Positions 8,801 to 16,769 of a stretch of 32,284 nt of DNA are shown piece after piece. The stretch comes from Cryomorphaceae bacterium (lineage in GTDB: Bacteria > Bacteroidota > Bacteroidia > Flavobacteriales > Schleiferiaceae): positions 1-32,284 of the forward strand of contig JAHEKP010000015.1 in assembly GCA_024638285.1 (NCBI GenBank), written 5' to 3'. The notes under the pieces are model-generated. The model had not been told where the DNA came from, did not search any database, and worked only from the letters and a program-made list of their open reading frames with translations. Both the position numbers and the translations under genes were made by a program. The first letter of the stretch is position 1. The number at the start of each line of letters is the position of its first letter.

Positions 8801-8920
8801 TTGACCTTCACTAAATACTCTGGATTTGATCCGGAAATTGGAGCTGGTTTTGGTGTAGACCGTGGTATCTATCCACAAGCGCGTGTACACAGCATTGGAT
8901 TAAACGTCACTTTCAAATAA
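5816..8920 (+). CDS. susC: SusC-type TonB-dependent outer-membrane glycan transporter
   Basis: 1034 residues from ATG 5816. A signal peptide (MQKHSMRNSLLVLFSFLMF, then TATAQ) precedes a carboxypeptidase-regulatory-like domain (YSGTVVDAADNAPLPGA...). Next come a TonB-box-like region and a plug domain with the SusC hallmarks DEVVVVGYGVQKK, RIRGTSSINGSNPLYVVDG and LKDAASAAIYGARGANGVI. A 22-strand barrel follows and ends in the aromatic-rich ...HSIGLNVTFK. It forms the SusCD pedal-bin importer with the next gene, moving oligosaccharides into the periplasm with TonB energy. A longer frame from a GTG at 5777 exists, but that codon lies next to the -7 box and before the expected transcript start, so I reject it. 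It is the first gene of the glucan operon; the gap to susD is 9 bases. Confidence 0.96.
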   Translation: MQKHSMRNSLLVLFSFLMFTATAQYSGTVVDAADNAPLPGAVVKAGAKSAVTDFYGRWSLDVAKGTKINVSFIGYESKSVVLGDAKTIKVTLQYDKAASTLDEVVVVGYGVQKKSNVTGAISSVKAEDLEDLQLPRLETALQGRTSGVQVLQNSGQPGAASVVRIRGTSSINGSNPLYVVDGVVIGGGIDYLNPNDIQTIEVLKDAASAAIYGARGANGVIIVTTKNGSSAKGMEVNFSTYTGIQNSWKQLPLLNATEYATLQNEMAAAAGQSIIYDNPAMYGEGTNWQQHVFNQNALMRSTDFSVSGGSDRGSYFSSISHFKQDGIVAEGKSNFERLSARLNTITKANDRFTIGWNVAYTHNESQTVAENTEFGSPLGRAMNIDPITPLYETDPTVLSQAPYTSGGVLRNNLVRDAGGIYGISSRVTSEVLNPVAAYMIENNYGWSDKIVNNTFAEFEIAEGLKARTSMGVDLAFYGGNGFRPSHYLNATNFLDTNMVYSNFNRAFTWIWDQTITYTKDLGDHHFDGLAGHSAQEVQGRYIGGSKRDVPVSTYNGATIDYARNEESEQVYGGYWERYAIESYFARANYDYQGKYVATAIIRADASSNFGANYRWGYFPSVSAGWNLHKENFWVFDNVNTMKLKAGYGLNGNDAAGSLEYASTIVGGRSYTFGSGEVLTNGTAPAQVANPDLRWESVSQFNVGVEMRAYDWLTANIDFYSRTTNDMKTRPPLPDYIGNDAPTANIGSMSNRGIDIELGYEKSFTQDFRFAASANVSFLRNEVVLLGNESGYLPGQQWGPQGLEITRISEGLPIGYFYGYQTNGIFQTQDEVFSYTGGENGDTLQPGAVAGDFRFVDVNGDGKITADDRTFIGNPTPDMTAGINIDMQYKSWDIAIFGQGVWGNQIYNATRRYDLPTANMTGAALDRWTGPGTSNDYPRLTFQDNNMNFARSSDFYVEDGSFFRIKNVQIGYNLSPAVADRLMLRKMRIYYAGTNLLTFTKYSGFDPEIGAGFGVDRGIYPQARVHSIGLNVTFK

Positions 8921-8929
8921 GCTAGAAAG

Positions 8930-10438
8930 ATGAAAAAGACACTTCATACAACAATCAAATCGTTCGCAATACTTGCACTAGGTGCACTAGTATCTGTCGG
9001 ATGTTCTAAAGATTTCTTAACGACAACGCCCGTAGGACGTGATTTGGAAATCAACTACTACCAAACGGAAGAACAAGCGTTCGAAGCATTGGTGAGCATT
9101 TATGATGTTCTACAGTGGAATGACCAGTACGGTTTTTCGATGCACCGCTTCTTAATGAACGTGGCCTCTGATGACACCTACGCAGGTGGATCTGATGCAT
9201 CTGATCAGCCATCATGGGTAGCAACAGATAACTTTACGTGGACTCCAAATTTGGGTCCTCAAGCCGGCTTCTGGCGCAAGAATTACAAGGGAGTGTACCG
9301 TGCGAATCTTTTCCTCGAGAAGATTGATGGAATTGATGCTGCTTCAGAAGCATTCAAAACGCGCACGAAAGCCGAAGCACACTTCTTACGTGCAAAATTC
9401 TACTTTGATCTCGCACGCAGCTTTGGTTATGTCCCATTGATTCAAAGTACATTGGATCCATCGGAATACTACGCTGTAAGCCAAGTAGGTCCAGATGTTT
9501 TGTATCCTTTCATCATTGCTGAATTGGAAGCGGCCATACCGGATTTACCGGTGAGCGTTCCAGGCATTGAATTGGGTCGCGTGACTAAAGGTGCTGCACA
9601 AGCACTTCTTGCCCGCATTTATTTATTTATGGATGATGATTCCAATATGGACGAGGTAGTTACTTTGTGTCAAGAAGTAATCAACTCCGGTCAGTACAGC
9701 CTTGAGCCAAACTACGAAGACATCTTCAAGAAAACGGGTGAGTGGGGCGTTGAGAGCGTTTTTGAAATCACGTATTCTGAGAACTCTACAAGCGACTGGG
9801 GCCGATTTGGTTCTGGCCACAGTGAAGGTAATGTAGGTGTCCAATTTTGTGGTATGCGCGATTACAACGGTCCTGATTATTCTCCAGGATGGGGCTTTTG
9901 CCCGGTAACGGAGGACTTAGAGTCGTTTATGGACGGGGATCCACGTTATGCCGCGACTATTATTGACGCTGATAACTTGGCAGGAGCAGAGTACAGTGCT
10001 GGATACCAGAATACAGGGTTCTTTATGAAGAAATATGCACCTCTTGCAAGCAACTTCCCACCGGATGGTGAGCCTGCTCTGAACTGGGGAAATAACATTC
10101 GCGAAATCCGTTACGCGGACGTATTGCTCATGGCTGCAGAAGGTTTAGTTCGCAGTGGTGGTTCTGAAGGAACCGCACGCAGCTACGTAAACCAAGTTCG
10201 TGCTCGTGTAAGTATACAAGGTATAGGCTCATCAGGGAGTCAATTGTTAACAGATATCTATAATGAGCGTAGAATGGAATTGGCCACAGAAGGTCACCGT
10301 TACTATGATTTGATTAGAACAGGCAAGGCAGCGACTACTTTGGATAACTGGGACGATACAAAACACATGTATCTACCTATTCCACAAAATGAATTGGACG
10401 CATCGCAAGGTGCATTAACTCAAAACTCAGGTTACTAA
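8930..10438 (+). CDS. susD: SusD/RagB-family surface glycan-binding lipoprotein
   Basis: 502 residues. The lipoprotein signal peptide ends at C25 (SVGC-SKDFLTTTP), and SKD after the cysteine resembles the Bacteroidota surface-export signal. Family features are FLTTTPVG near the start, YQTEEQAFEALVSIYDVLQW, the TPR-like helices with AEAHFLRAKFYFDLARSFG around residue 150, and the C-terminal IREIRYADVLLMAAEGLVR and ERRMELATEGHRYYDLIRTGKA. It caps the SusC barrel and binds the glycan. It starts 9 bases after susC, and the next gene begins immediately after its stop codon, so co-transcription is nearly certain. Confidence 0.96.
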   Translation: MKKTLHTTIKSFAILALGALVSVGCSKDFLTTTPVGRDLEINYYQTEEQAFEALVSIYDVLQWNDQYGFSMHRFLMNVASDDTYAGGSDASDQPSWVATDNFTWTPNLGPQAGFWRKNYKGVYRANLFLEKIDGIDAASEAFKTRTKAEAHFLRAKFYFDLARSFGYVPLIQSTLDPSEYYAVSQVGPDVLYPFIIAELEAAIPDLPVSVPGIELGRVTKGAAQALLARIYLFMDDDSNMDEVVTLCQEVINSGQYSLEPNYEDIFKKTGEWGVESVFEITYSENSTSDWGRFGSGHSEGNVGVQFCGMRDYNGPDYSPGWGFCPVTEDLESFMDGDPRYAATIIDADNLAGAEYSAGYQNTGFFMKKYAPLASNFPPDGEPALNWGNNIREIRYADVLLMAAEGLVRSGGSEGTARSYVNQVRARVSIQGIGSSGSQLLTDIYNERRMELATEGHRYYDLIRTGKAATTLDNWDDTKHMYLPIPQNELDASQGALTQNSGY

Positions 10439-10439
10439 A

Positions 10440-11321
10440 ATGAAAGCATTCAAATTATTCGCCATTCTTGGCTTAGCATTTGCGGCTGTATCGTGTGAAC
10501 CAACGGTACCGGGCAAAACAGAATTAGGTCCATTACCTACGGCTGATTACAGCTTGCAGTTTATAGATTCTAGCACAGTACTCTTAACCAGCGAAAGCTC
10601 TGGCGATCCATTCCTTTACCAATGGGAAGTCGAAGGAGTTGGCGTATTCACTGGCGAATCTGTAGAAGTTTTCATACCTAAAATGGGTGTTTACGATATC
10701 AAACACACGGTAATTAACCAAGGTGGACATGCTACTGCAACAGGCCAAGTTGAAATTCTTATCGACGCTGCATTCGTTTGTGCGGGAACTGCTGAATTTT
10801 TGACCGATTGTACATCCCGTACCTGGAAGCTCGCGCCACAGGCAGGCGCACTTTGGGTAGGACCAGTAGATGCCTCACAAACTTGGTGGGCCATCGGCGC
10901 CACAGGCGCCACAGACCGTCCGTGTGCGTTTGACGACGAATGGACGTTCAACTCTGATTTGGAAATGATCTACGATACCAAAGGCGATATCTGGGCGGAA
11001 GCATTTATGGGTGTTGCTGCAGATGCTTGTCATCCAGAAACCGTACTGACGGGTGCAAAGGCTGCTTGGGCCAGTGGTACACATGGCTTCGAAGTACTAC
11101 CAGGTACAGGTGTAAACGGTGTGGATCAGTTAAAAGTGATCGGTCAAGGTGCGTTCATAGGTTTGCAAAAAGCAACCAATGGGGGCGAAGTAACGAATCC
11201 GGTTGCGGACATTACCTACGACATATTGAGCATGACGGACGACGGTTCTGCCCGCTACATGGAAATTGAGGTTAATTGTAATGGTGCCTTGATTTGGCGC
11301 TTCACACTATATTCAGAATAA
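10440..11321 (+). CDS. Probable surface glycan-binding lipoprotein with PKD-like domain
   Basis: 293 residues. A lipoprotein signal peptide ends at C19 (AAVSC-EPTVPG). Residues about 37-110 look like a PKD/Ig-like fold (FLYQWEVEGVGVFTGESVEVFIPKMGVYDIKHTV...). The C-terminal part (about 115-293) begins CTSRTWKLAPQAGALWVGP and is tryptophan-rich (QTWWAIGA, DEWTFNSD), as expected for a carbohydrate-binding beta-sandwich; it ends IWRFTLYSE. I do not recognise a named family for that half. Its place directly after susD and before the GH16 gene is where SusE/F-type surface glycan-binding proteins sit, so that role is inferred from position and from the PKD plus aromatic-rich layout. Only 1 base separates it from the susD stop codon. 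Confidence 0.85.
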   Translation: MKAFKLFAILGLAFAAVSCEPTVPGKTELGPLPTADYSLQFIDSSTVLLTSESSGDPFLYQWEVEGVGVFTGESVEVFIPKMGVYDIKHTVINQGGHATATGQVEILIDAAFVCAGTAEFLTDCTSRTWKLAPQAGALWVGPVDASQTWWAIGATGATDRPCAFDDEWTFNSDLEMIYDTKGDIWAEAFMGVAADACHPETVLTGAKAAWASGTHGFEVLPGTGVNGVDQLKVIGQGAFIGLQKATNGGEVTNPVADITYDILSMTDDGSARYMEIEVNCNGALIWRFTLYSE

Positions 11322-11345
11322 AGGATTCATATCCCACATATTTCT

Positions 11346-12497
11346 ATGCAGTTGAATAAACTTCTTGTCCCCTTTTCGTTAGCGATTGCGCTCACATCTT
11401 GTGAGACCGCGGAGCTTCCTGTTTTATCAGGAAGTGATGTTGTGGTGGTCGAAGGTGATGAAGCGAATACTTACAGCTACCAGGTAAGCTTAAACGAGCC
11501 GGCCTCAAAAGAAGTTACCTTCAACTACAGTACGGTAGAAGTTAGTGCGCTCGCTGGTGAGGACTTTACCCAGGTAAGTGGAACTGCGACTATCCCTAAA
11601 GGTGAAAGTAGGGCCAACATTCCAATTCCTCTTTTAGGGGATACAGAATTTGAGCAAGATGAGACGCTTTGGATCAGTTATTCAAATGGAACCAACGTAA
11701 GCATTCCTAATCCTTTCAATGTCATTACCATTGAGAATGATGATAGCTACAGCGGTCAGTCCGATTCTGGTTACACTACGCCGCTTTCGTATCCTGGTGT
11801 TTCCTTAGTTTGGAACGATGAATTCGACGGAACTTCATTGAATATGAACGATTGGAATTACGAAACTGGAGCTTCCGGTTGGGGTAATGAAGAAAGTCAA
11901 TATTACCGTTCAGGAACCAACAATGCAACCGTAGAGAACGGTGTGCTTATCATCGCAGCTAAAGAGGAAACCTTTGGGGGTGCACCATTTACTTCGGCGC
12001 GCATTACGACCCAGGGGAAACAGAGCTTTAAGTATGGACGCATTGATATTCGAGCGCGTCTGCCTTATGGTCAGGGTTTGTGGCCTGCGCTATGGATGCT
12101 TGGCGACAACATCTCTTCAGTCGGTTGGCCTTCGTGTGGTGAGATAGACATCATGGAGCTGATCGGCGGTGACGGTTACAACGACAGAACGGTTCACGGA
12201 ACGGCGCATTGGAATGCCGGTGGGCAAGCCAGCTATGGTGCCGCCAAAAGCTTGCCTGACGGTAAGTATGCAGATGAATTTCACGTCTTTAGCTTGATCT
12301 GGAATCAAGGCTCCATGAAGTGGTACGTGGATGATGTTCTTTACAACACTTTAAATATTGGTTCGCTTTCTGCGTTCCATGAAAAATTCTTCTTCATTTT
12401 TAACATCGCCGTTGAAGGAGATTGGCCTGGGCCAGTGGGACAGAATACTGTGTTCCCACAATATATGGCGGTGGACTACATACGTGTATTTCAATAA
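11346..12497 (+). CDS. GH16 endo-beta-1,3-glucanase (laminarinase-like) with N-terminal Calx-beta domain
   Basis: 383 residues. It is a lipoprotein (lipobox ending at C19). A Calx-beta-like domain spans about residues 28-132 (VVVVEGDEANTYSY ... LAGEDFTQVSGTATIPKGES ... DETLWISYSNG ... ITIENDD). A Ser/Thr/Gly linker leads into a GH16 catalytic domain from about 150 to 383. The catalytic motif is GEIDIMELIG with nucleophile E266, D268 and acid/base E271. Substrate-cleft motifs include WNDEFDG, NATVENGVLIIAA, YGRIDIRARLPYGQGLWPALWMLG and the C-terminal MAVDYIRVFQ. The EIDIME motif and overall pattern fit the laminarinase/lichenase group of GH16, so the locus probably targets algal laminarin; exact linkage preference is inferred. 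It is probably tethered to the outer membrane. It follows the upstream gene by 24 bases. Confidence 0.92.
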   Translation: MQLNKLLVPFSLAIALTSCETAELPVLSGSDVVVVEGDEANTYSYQVSLNEPASKEVTFNYSTVEVSALAGEDFTQVSGTATIPKGESRANIPIPLLGDTEFEQDETLWISYSNGTNVSIPNPFNVITIENDDSYSGQSDSGYTTPLSYPGVSLVWNDEFDGTSLNMNDWNYETGASGWGNEESQYYRSGTNNATVENGVLIIAAKEETFGGAPFTSARITTQGKQSFKYGRIDIRARLPYGQGLWPALWMLGDNISSVGWPSCGEIDIMELIGGDGYNDRTVHGTAHWNAGGQASYGAAKSLPDGKYADEFHVFSLIWNQGSMKWYVDDVLYNTLNIGSLSAFHEKFFFIFNIAVEGDWPGPVGQNTVFPQYMAVDYIRVFQ

Positions 12498-12522
12498 TTA
12501 CTAACCATAAATAATGCTTAAC

Positions 12523-13860
12523 ATGAAAAAAATCTACGCTTTATTAATGCTTGCCCTTCCTATGTTGGGTTTTGCACAAAAGGATGTCACGTTTATCGTT
12601 GACATGCGCGACTATTCAGGGTCGTACACTACTGTACACTTGAATGGTGACTTTAACAGCTGGTGTGGTACCTGTAACCCAATGTCTGATCCTGAAGGTG
12701 ATTCAATTTGGACGGTTACTCTTCCGTTAACTGCTGATTCTATCGAGTACAAATTCACACTTGATGGATGGACTGGTCAAGAAAGTTTGACTTCTGGTAC
12801 GGCTTGTACTAAAACTACAGGTGCTTACACGAACCGTTTCGCTGCATTCACTGCGGATACAATCCTTCCAGGGGTTGCATGGGAATCGTGTGGTGCAAAA
12901 TCGGGCGAAGTATACATGACATTCCAGGTAAACATGTCTTACAGAGCCGTTGATTCAACGGGTGTATTCTTAGCTGGTGGTTCTGGCTTCGGAGTACCTG
13001 GAGATAACGAGATGTATCCTATCGGCGATAGCGTTTACTCTAAGACACTTGCTGCAGCTTCAGGTTTCTACAGCATGTTTACGTTCTTGAGCGCTAACGA
13101 TCCTTCTTGGGGAGCTAAAGAGAACATCGTAGGTAAGCCATGTGCTGCGGGTACATACAGTGACCGTGATATGGTAGGTTACTCTTCAACTATGGGTTTG
13201 ATGGGAGACTTCCACTACCGCACATGTTTCGGTGAGTGTACTACTGACGGTACTTGTCCTGTTCCTGCAACGCCTGTGAACGTTACGTTCCAGTCTGATC
13301 GTTCGAACAGCCCTGCGTTTACAACTGCTTACATCTCAGGTACAATGAACGGATGGAGTGGTGATGCAAACCAAATGACTGATGCTGATGGCGACGGTGT
13401 ATATGAAGTAACACTTTCACTATTACCAGGTTCTTACGAGTTCAAATTCACTGCAGACAGCTGGGCAATTCAAGAGAACTTCGACCCAACAACTGCAGAT
13501 TCTGTTTGTACGTTGACTACTGGTGCATTCACTAACCGTCTAGTTACTATTGCTCAGGCGGATACTACTCTTGACATCCAATGTTGGGAAGAGTGTGGTC
13601 CATGTGCGGGTATCGGTATTGAAGAAGCAGCAACTGACTTCGTAGTGAAGCCAAATCCAGCTTCTGATGTGTTGTTCATCGAAAACACCACAGGTACAAC
13701 TTCTAACGTCGCTATCTATAGCGTAACTGGTGCGAAAGTACTGGAGCAGCGTTTTGAGACTGAAGCACGTTTAGACGTTGCATCTTTGCCACGTGGCATG
13801 TACATCGTACGCGTTCAAAATGGTTTGAGCGAAAGCGTTGTACGCATTGCACTTAAATAA
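12523..13860 (+). CDS. Secreted three-module carbohydrate-binding-like protein with T9SS sorting domain
   Basis: 445 residues from ATG 12523 (an ATG three codons earlier is also possible). A signal peptide (MKKIYALLMLALPMLGFAQ) precedes three beta-sandwich modules. Modules 1 (about residues 20-120) and 3 (about 245-350) resemble each other: NGDFNSW / SGTMNGW, then MSDPEGDSIW / MTDADGDGVYEV, then EYKFTLDGW / EFKFTADSW, then TTGAYTNR / TTGAFTNR. They recall CBM48/CBM20-like or glycogen-binding E-set folds. Module 2 (about 130-240, FQVNMSYRAVDSTGVFLAGG...) is more divergent. Cysteine pairs (WCGTC, CWEECGPC) suggest disulfides. The last 80 residues (VVKPNPASDVLFIENTTG ... PRGMYIVRVQ ... VRIALK) are a type A T9SS C-terminal sorting domain, so it is exported by type IX secretion. 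No catalytic site is visible. The role is inferred to be binding glucan outside the cell. A strong terminator follows. Confidence 0.88.
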   Translation: MKKIYALLMLALPMLGFAQKDVTFIVDMRDYSGSYTTVHLNGDFNSWCGTCNPMSDPEGDSIWTVTLPLTADSIEYKFTLDGWTGQESLTSGTACTKTTGAYTNRFAAFTADTILPGVAWESCGAKSGEVYMTFQVNMSYRAVDSTGVFLAGGSGFGVPGDNEMYPIGDSVYSKTLAAASGFYSMFTFLSANDPSWGAKENIVGKPCAAGTYSDRDMVGYSSTMGLMGDFHYRTCFGECTTDGTCPVPATPVNVTFQSDRSNSPAFTTAYISGTMNGWSGDANQMTDADGDGVYEVTLSLLPGSYEFKFTADSWAIQENFDPTTADSVCTLTTGAFTNRLVTIAQADTTLDIQCWEECGPCAGIGIEEAATDFVVKPNPASDVLFIENTTGTTSNVAIYSVTGAKVLEQRFETEARLDVASLPRGMYIVRVQNGLSESVVRIALK

Positions 13861-13861
13861 T

Positions 13862-13917
13862 CACTTACCTTTTGGTTAGTAAGTAAGTGTTGAGGGGACC
13901 CGCGAGGGTCCCCTTTT
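13862..13917 (+). terminator. Intrinsic terminator of the susC operon (with preceding hairpin)
   Basis: The main stem is GGGGACCC (13894-13901), loop GCGA, GGGTCCCC (13906-13913), then TTTT and a T-rich run. Just upstream CACTTAC (13862-13868) can pair with GTAAGTG (13883-13889), giving a second, weaker hairpin. The terminator ends only about 20 bases before the regulator start codon. Confidence 0.85.
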
Positions 13918-13924
13918 CATTTTG
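13917..13924 (+). promoter_or_regulatory. Candidate -7 box for the regulator, overlapping the terminator tail
   Basis: TCATTTTG matches TAnnTTTG with one mismatch and lies 12 bases before the regulator ATG. A TTG at 13890-13892 is the only -33 candidate, with a spacing of 24 bases, longer than usual. If used, the transcript would be almost leaderless and the promoter would overlap the terminator stem. Weak. Confidence 0.25.
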
Positions 13925-13936
13925 TAAATTTCCGCC

Positions 13937-16765
13937 ATGCAAAGAATCAAATGTCTTGTTATTCTCCTGTGGTTTGCTGTTGGTGTAAAAGCGCAGGGAA
14001 TTCGTCACATTGATGCCGTTCAAGGTTTAGGTCATCCGACCGTTTATGCGATAACATCGGATGATCTAGGCTTTGTCTGGATGGGTACACGTGATGGGCT
14101 GTACCGGTATAATGACGGTAGGGCTCAATTGGTCCCATTCCTTGAGAAAACTTCCGCACTAAGAACAACTAACGTACAGAGTCTGTGCGTTGCACAAGAT
14201 TCGATTCTATGGATCGGCTTGCAACAAGGAGGAATAGTTGCCTACAACATACACAGATTGCAGCCCATCTTGGATGCGGCCGTGCCGCAGTTGCCTTTGA
14301 GTACCACGGTCATGTCAATTTTCGAGGATTCCTACGGTACGTTATGGGCGGCGACGGCGGGAGAAGGTATTTATGCGCTTTACAAGGGCGCTTCAGGATG
14401 GGAGCGTTTGGGCTTTGACTACGCCCCCGAAGACGTTTTATTTGGTTTTGATTTCGCGCAACAAGGGGATACGCTGTGGCTAGGAACCTCCGGTTCACAC
14501 CTACTGTACTATGATTATACACTGAAGCGCATCTTATCCATTGCTTCAGGCGATGCGTATGACAGTTACCGTAAATCGGTTACCGTGGCGGGAGCGAAGG
14601 TTATTATAGGGATTGAAGATCAGGGCGTTATCCTTGTGGAACAGGGACGGATTGAACGTTTACCGGCATTACCAGTCGCTCCTTGGGTTATTAATCCTCG
14701 TGATGTGGCTGTACATGAAGATGAGATTTGGGTAAGTACAGATGGTGATGGCATGTGGGTTTGGAATGGGGAACACTGGAGACAGTTTACTAAGAACCGC
14801 GTTCAGCTTGGCATGACAACAGACCAATTGTATGCCTTCACGAAAATCAACAACGAATTTTGGGTGGGTACATTTAACGGTGGTGTTACTGTTTTTCCGC
14901 TTGAGGAGGCGCAGTCTACACCATTAGTTAAGCCCAATAGATTTATTCCGTCAGGGATCCAAAGCGCATTGAGCTTACATAATGTGGACGGCACCTTGTG
15001 GGTAGGCTTTGATGGCGACGGCGTAGTACTGTACGATCGTACTGAGGAGGGTTGGGTCCCTGAGGAAGTAGACGGTACGGTGATGCCTAAGGTAAGCCCA
15101 AGCATGTTGCTCACATCAGATTCCACTTTGTGGTTAGGGTCATTTAATGAAGGGATTTTTGTCTACGACAAGGACGGTGCATTACTGCGCAGGTTTATTG
15201 CATTTACATCCATAGCGAATGGCTTGGGCAACAATAACATTTGGTCTTTGGCTCAAGGTAAAGGAGATTCTATATGGGTAGGTACACTAGGGGGACTGTA
15301 TTTGTGGGATGGAACTGAATTCACCTTGCCCTGGCGATCGCCGTGGGAAGTGGGTAGAAACATTATGGACCTCAAGGTTTATGACGGTGTGGCCTGGGTC
15401 GCTACTGAATTTCAAGGGCTCTATCGTATTGAATCGGATTTGTCTTATACGAATTGGTCCTTAGACCATCCTATACTTGCCATAGAACAACACAACAACA
15501 CGCTTTATGTGGGAACAGAAGGCGGAGGGCTTTATAGCGTAACGACTACAGGGTTTGACACGCTCATTGCCCCATCTACTTATGTTTCGGTGTACGGTTT
15601 AACGTCATATCGTGGCGTGTTATGGATTGCTTCTAGCAATGGATTGTTGCGACTTTCAGAAGAAGGGGGTTTGTCCATACTTGCGGAGGCGAGTATGTCG
15701 GAGCTGTCCATCAGTTTGTTTAATAGAAAGTCATTGTTGCCTTGGGGCGACGATTTACTTATTGGTGGTGATCGCGGTGTAGTTTCGTATCGAATCGAAC
15801 AGAATGAAGCAGAGGACAGGGGCCAATTGGCCATAACCGGCATCTATCAGGACAATGAGATTCGGCAGAATCCTGTGTACATAGGAATCAATAATCAAGA
15901 TAATGCGTTGATCATACCTGCAGGTGTTAATTCGATTGAATTCAATTATGAATGGATCGGAAAACAAGGCATGTTGGGAGGCACTGTGTTTTATCAAGTG
16001 GATGGCATTTCTGACCAATGGCTTCAATTAAATGCACGTTCTCGTTCTCTCTCTCTGAACAACTTGCGACCAGGCAACTATAGTTTAAAATTAGAACTAC
16101 GAAACGATGCCGGTGCTGTTCTCAGCGCTCTTGAAGTGCCTTTTGTGCAAAAGGCACACCTTTGGGAGAAGCGTTGGTTTCGTGTCATTCTAGTGGTCTT
16201 AAGTTTTGTAATTGTAGGTGGGTCTATTACGGTCTATCAAGAGCGTAAATTAAAAGAGACTAGGTTGCAACTGCTTGAAACAGAAAAAGCATTACTCTCT
16301 GCGAAAGCGGGTGAAATGGAGGCCAAGGCCAAGGAAAAAACGGATGAATTGAACTTCCAATTGCTCAAAACATCTTCTCGAGTTGAGCTATTGAAAGAGT
16401 TTAAAGACAAGCTAGATAACGAAAGTAAAATGCCCAACCGTTCTACAGAAACGAAAACTTTGTTGCGCGGATTGATCAGAGAACTGAACCGTGAGTTACA
16501 AAGTGAGAGCTATTGGGACCATTTTGAGCGTAATTATAAGGACCTGCACGATGCGTTTTCGGATACGTTAGCTTCTGTTCATCCGGGTCTTACGAAAGGA
16601 GAGATACGATTGAGTTATCTCATACGCCAAAAGATGAATAATAAAGAAATAGCTACGGTTCTAAACGTAAGTCCAGCCGCTGTCGAAAAGGCCAAATACC
16701 GTCTTAAAAAGAAGATTACCTTAGATAAAGATGAGTCGTTAGATGCTTATATTCAGCAACTTTAG
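13937..16765 (+). CDS. One-component transmembrane regulator: beta-propeller, Y_Y_Y, TM helix, LuxR-type HTH
   Basis: 942 residues. A signal peptide (MQRIKCLVILLWFAVGVKAQ) is followed by many Reg_prop-type propeller repeats over about residues 25-620 (for example LGFVWMGTRDGLYRYNDG, DSILWIGLQQGGIVAYN, GTLWAATAGEGIYAL). A Y_Y_Y-like beta-sandwich lies at about 665-740 (FNYEWIGKQG ... VFYQVDGISDQWLQL ... LRPGNYSLKLELRN). One membrane helix spans about 748-768. A Lys/Glu-rich coiled coil runs at about 770-850, and a C-terminal LuxR-like HTH lies at about 882-930 (LTKGEIRLSYLIRQKMNNKEIATVLNVSPAAVEKAKYRLK). There is no histidine kinase, receiver or AraC domain, so this is not a classic hybrid two-component system. 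The sensor should face the periplasm, bind a glucan fragment, and act directly on DNA through the cytoplasmic HTH. It lies immediately downstream of the glucan operon and is its likely regulator (inference from position). Confidence 0.93.
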   Translation: MQRIKCLVILLWFAVGVKAQGIRHIDAVQGLGHPTVYAITSDDLGFVWMGTRDGLYRYNDGRAQLVPFLEKTSALRTTNVQSLCVAQDSILWIGLQQGGIVAYNIHRLQPILDAAVPQLPLSTTVMSIFEDSYGTLWAATAGEGIYALYKGASGWERLGFDYAPEDVLFGFDFAQQGDTLWLGTSGSHLLYYDYTLKRILSIASGDAYDSYRKSVTVAGAKVIIGIEDQGVILVEQGRIERLPALPVAPWVINPRDVAVHEDEIWVSTDGDGMWVWNGEHWRQFTKNRVQLGMTTDQLYAFTKINNEFWVGTFNGGVTVFPLEEAQSTPLVKPNRFIPSGIQSALSLHNVDGTLWVGFDGDGVVLYDRTEEGWVPEEVDGTVMPKVSPSMLLTSDSTLWLGSFNEGIFVYDKDGALLRRFIAFTSIANGLGNNNIWSLAQGKGDSIWVGTLGGLYLWDGTEFTLPWRSPWEVGRNIMDLKVYDGVAWVATEFQGLYRIESDLSYTNWSLDHPILAIEQHNNTLYVGTEGGGLYSVTTTGFDTLIAPSTYVSVYGLTSYRGVLWIASSNGLLRLSEEGGLSILAEASMSELSISLFNRKSLLPWGDDLLIGGDRGVVSYRIEQNEAEDRGQLAITGIYQDNEIRQNPVYIGINNQDNALIIPAGVNSIEFNYEWIGKQGMLGGTVFYQVDGISDQWLQLNARSRSLSLNNLRPGNYSLKLELRNDAGAVLSALEVPFVQKAHLWEKRWFRVILVVLSFVIVGGSITVYQERKLKETRLQLLETEKALLSAKAGEMEAKAKEKTDELNFQLLKTSSRVELLKEFKDKLDNESKMPNRSTETKTLLRGLIRELNRELQSESYWDHFERNYKDLHDAFSDTLASVHPGLTKGEIRLSYLIRQKMNNKEIATVLNVSPAAVEKAKYRLKKKITLDKDESLDAYIQQL

Positions 16766-16769
16766 ATTT

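Noticed and set aside
13937-16765. Hybrid two-component sensor (as in Bacteroides glycan loci)
   Set aside because: The propeller and Y_Y_Y parts are similar, but there is no histidine-kinase, receiver or AraC domain; after the membrane helix come only a coiled coil and a LuxR-type HTH.
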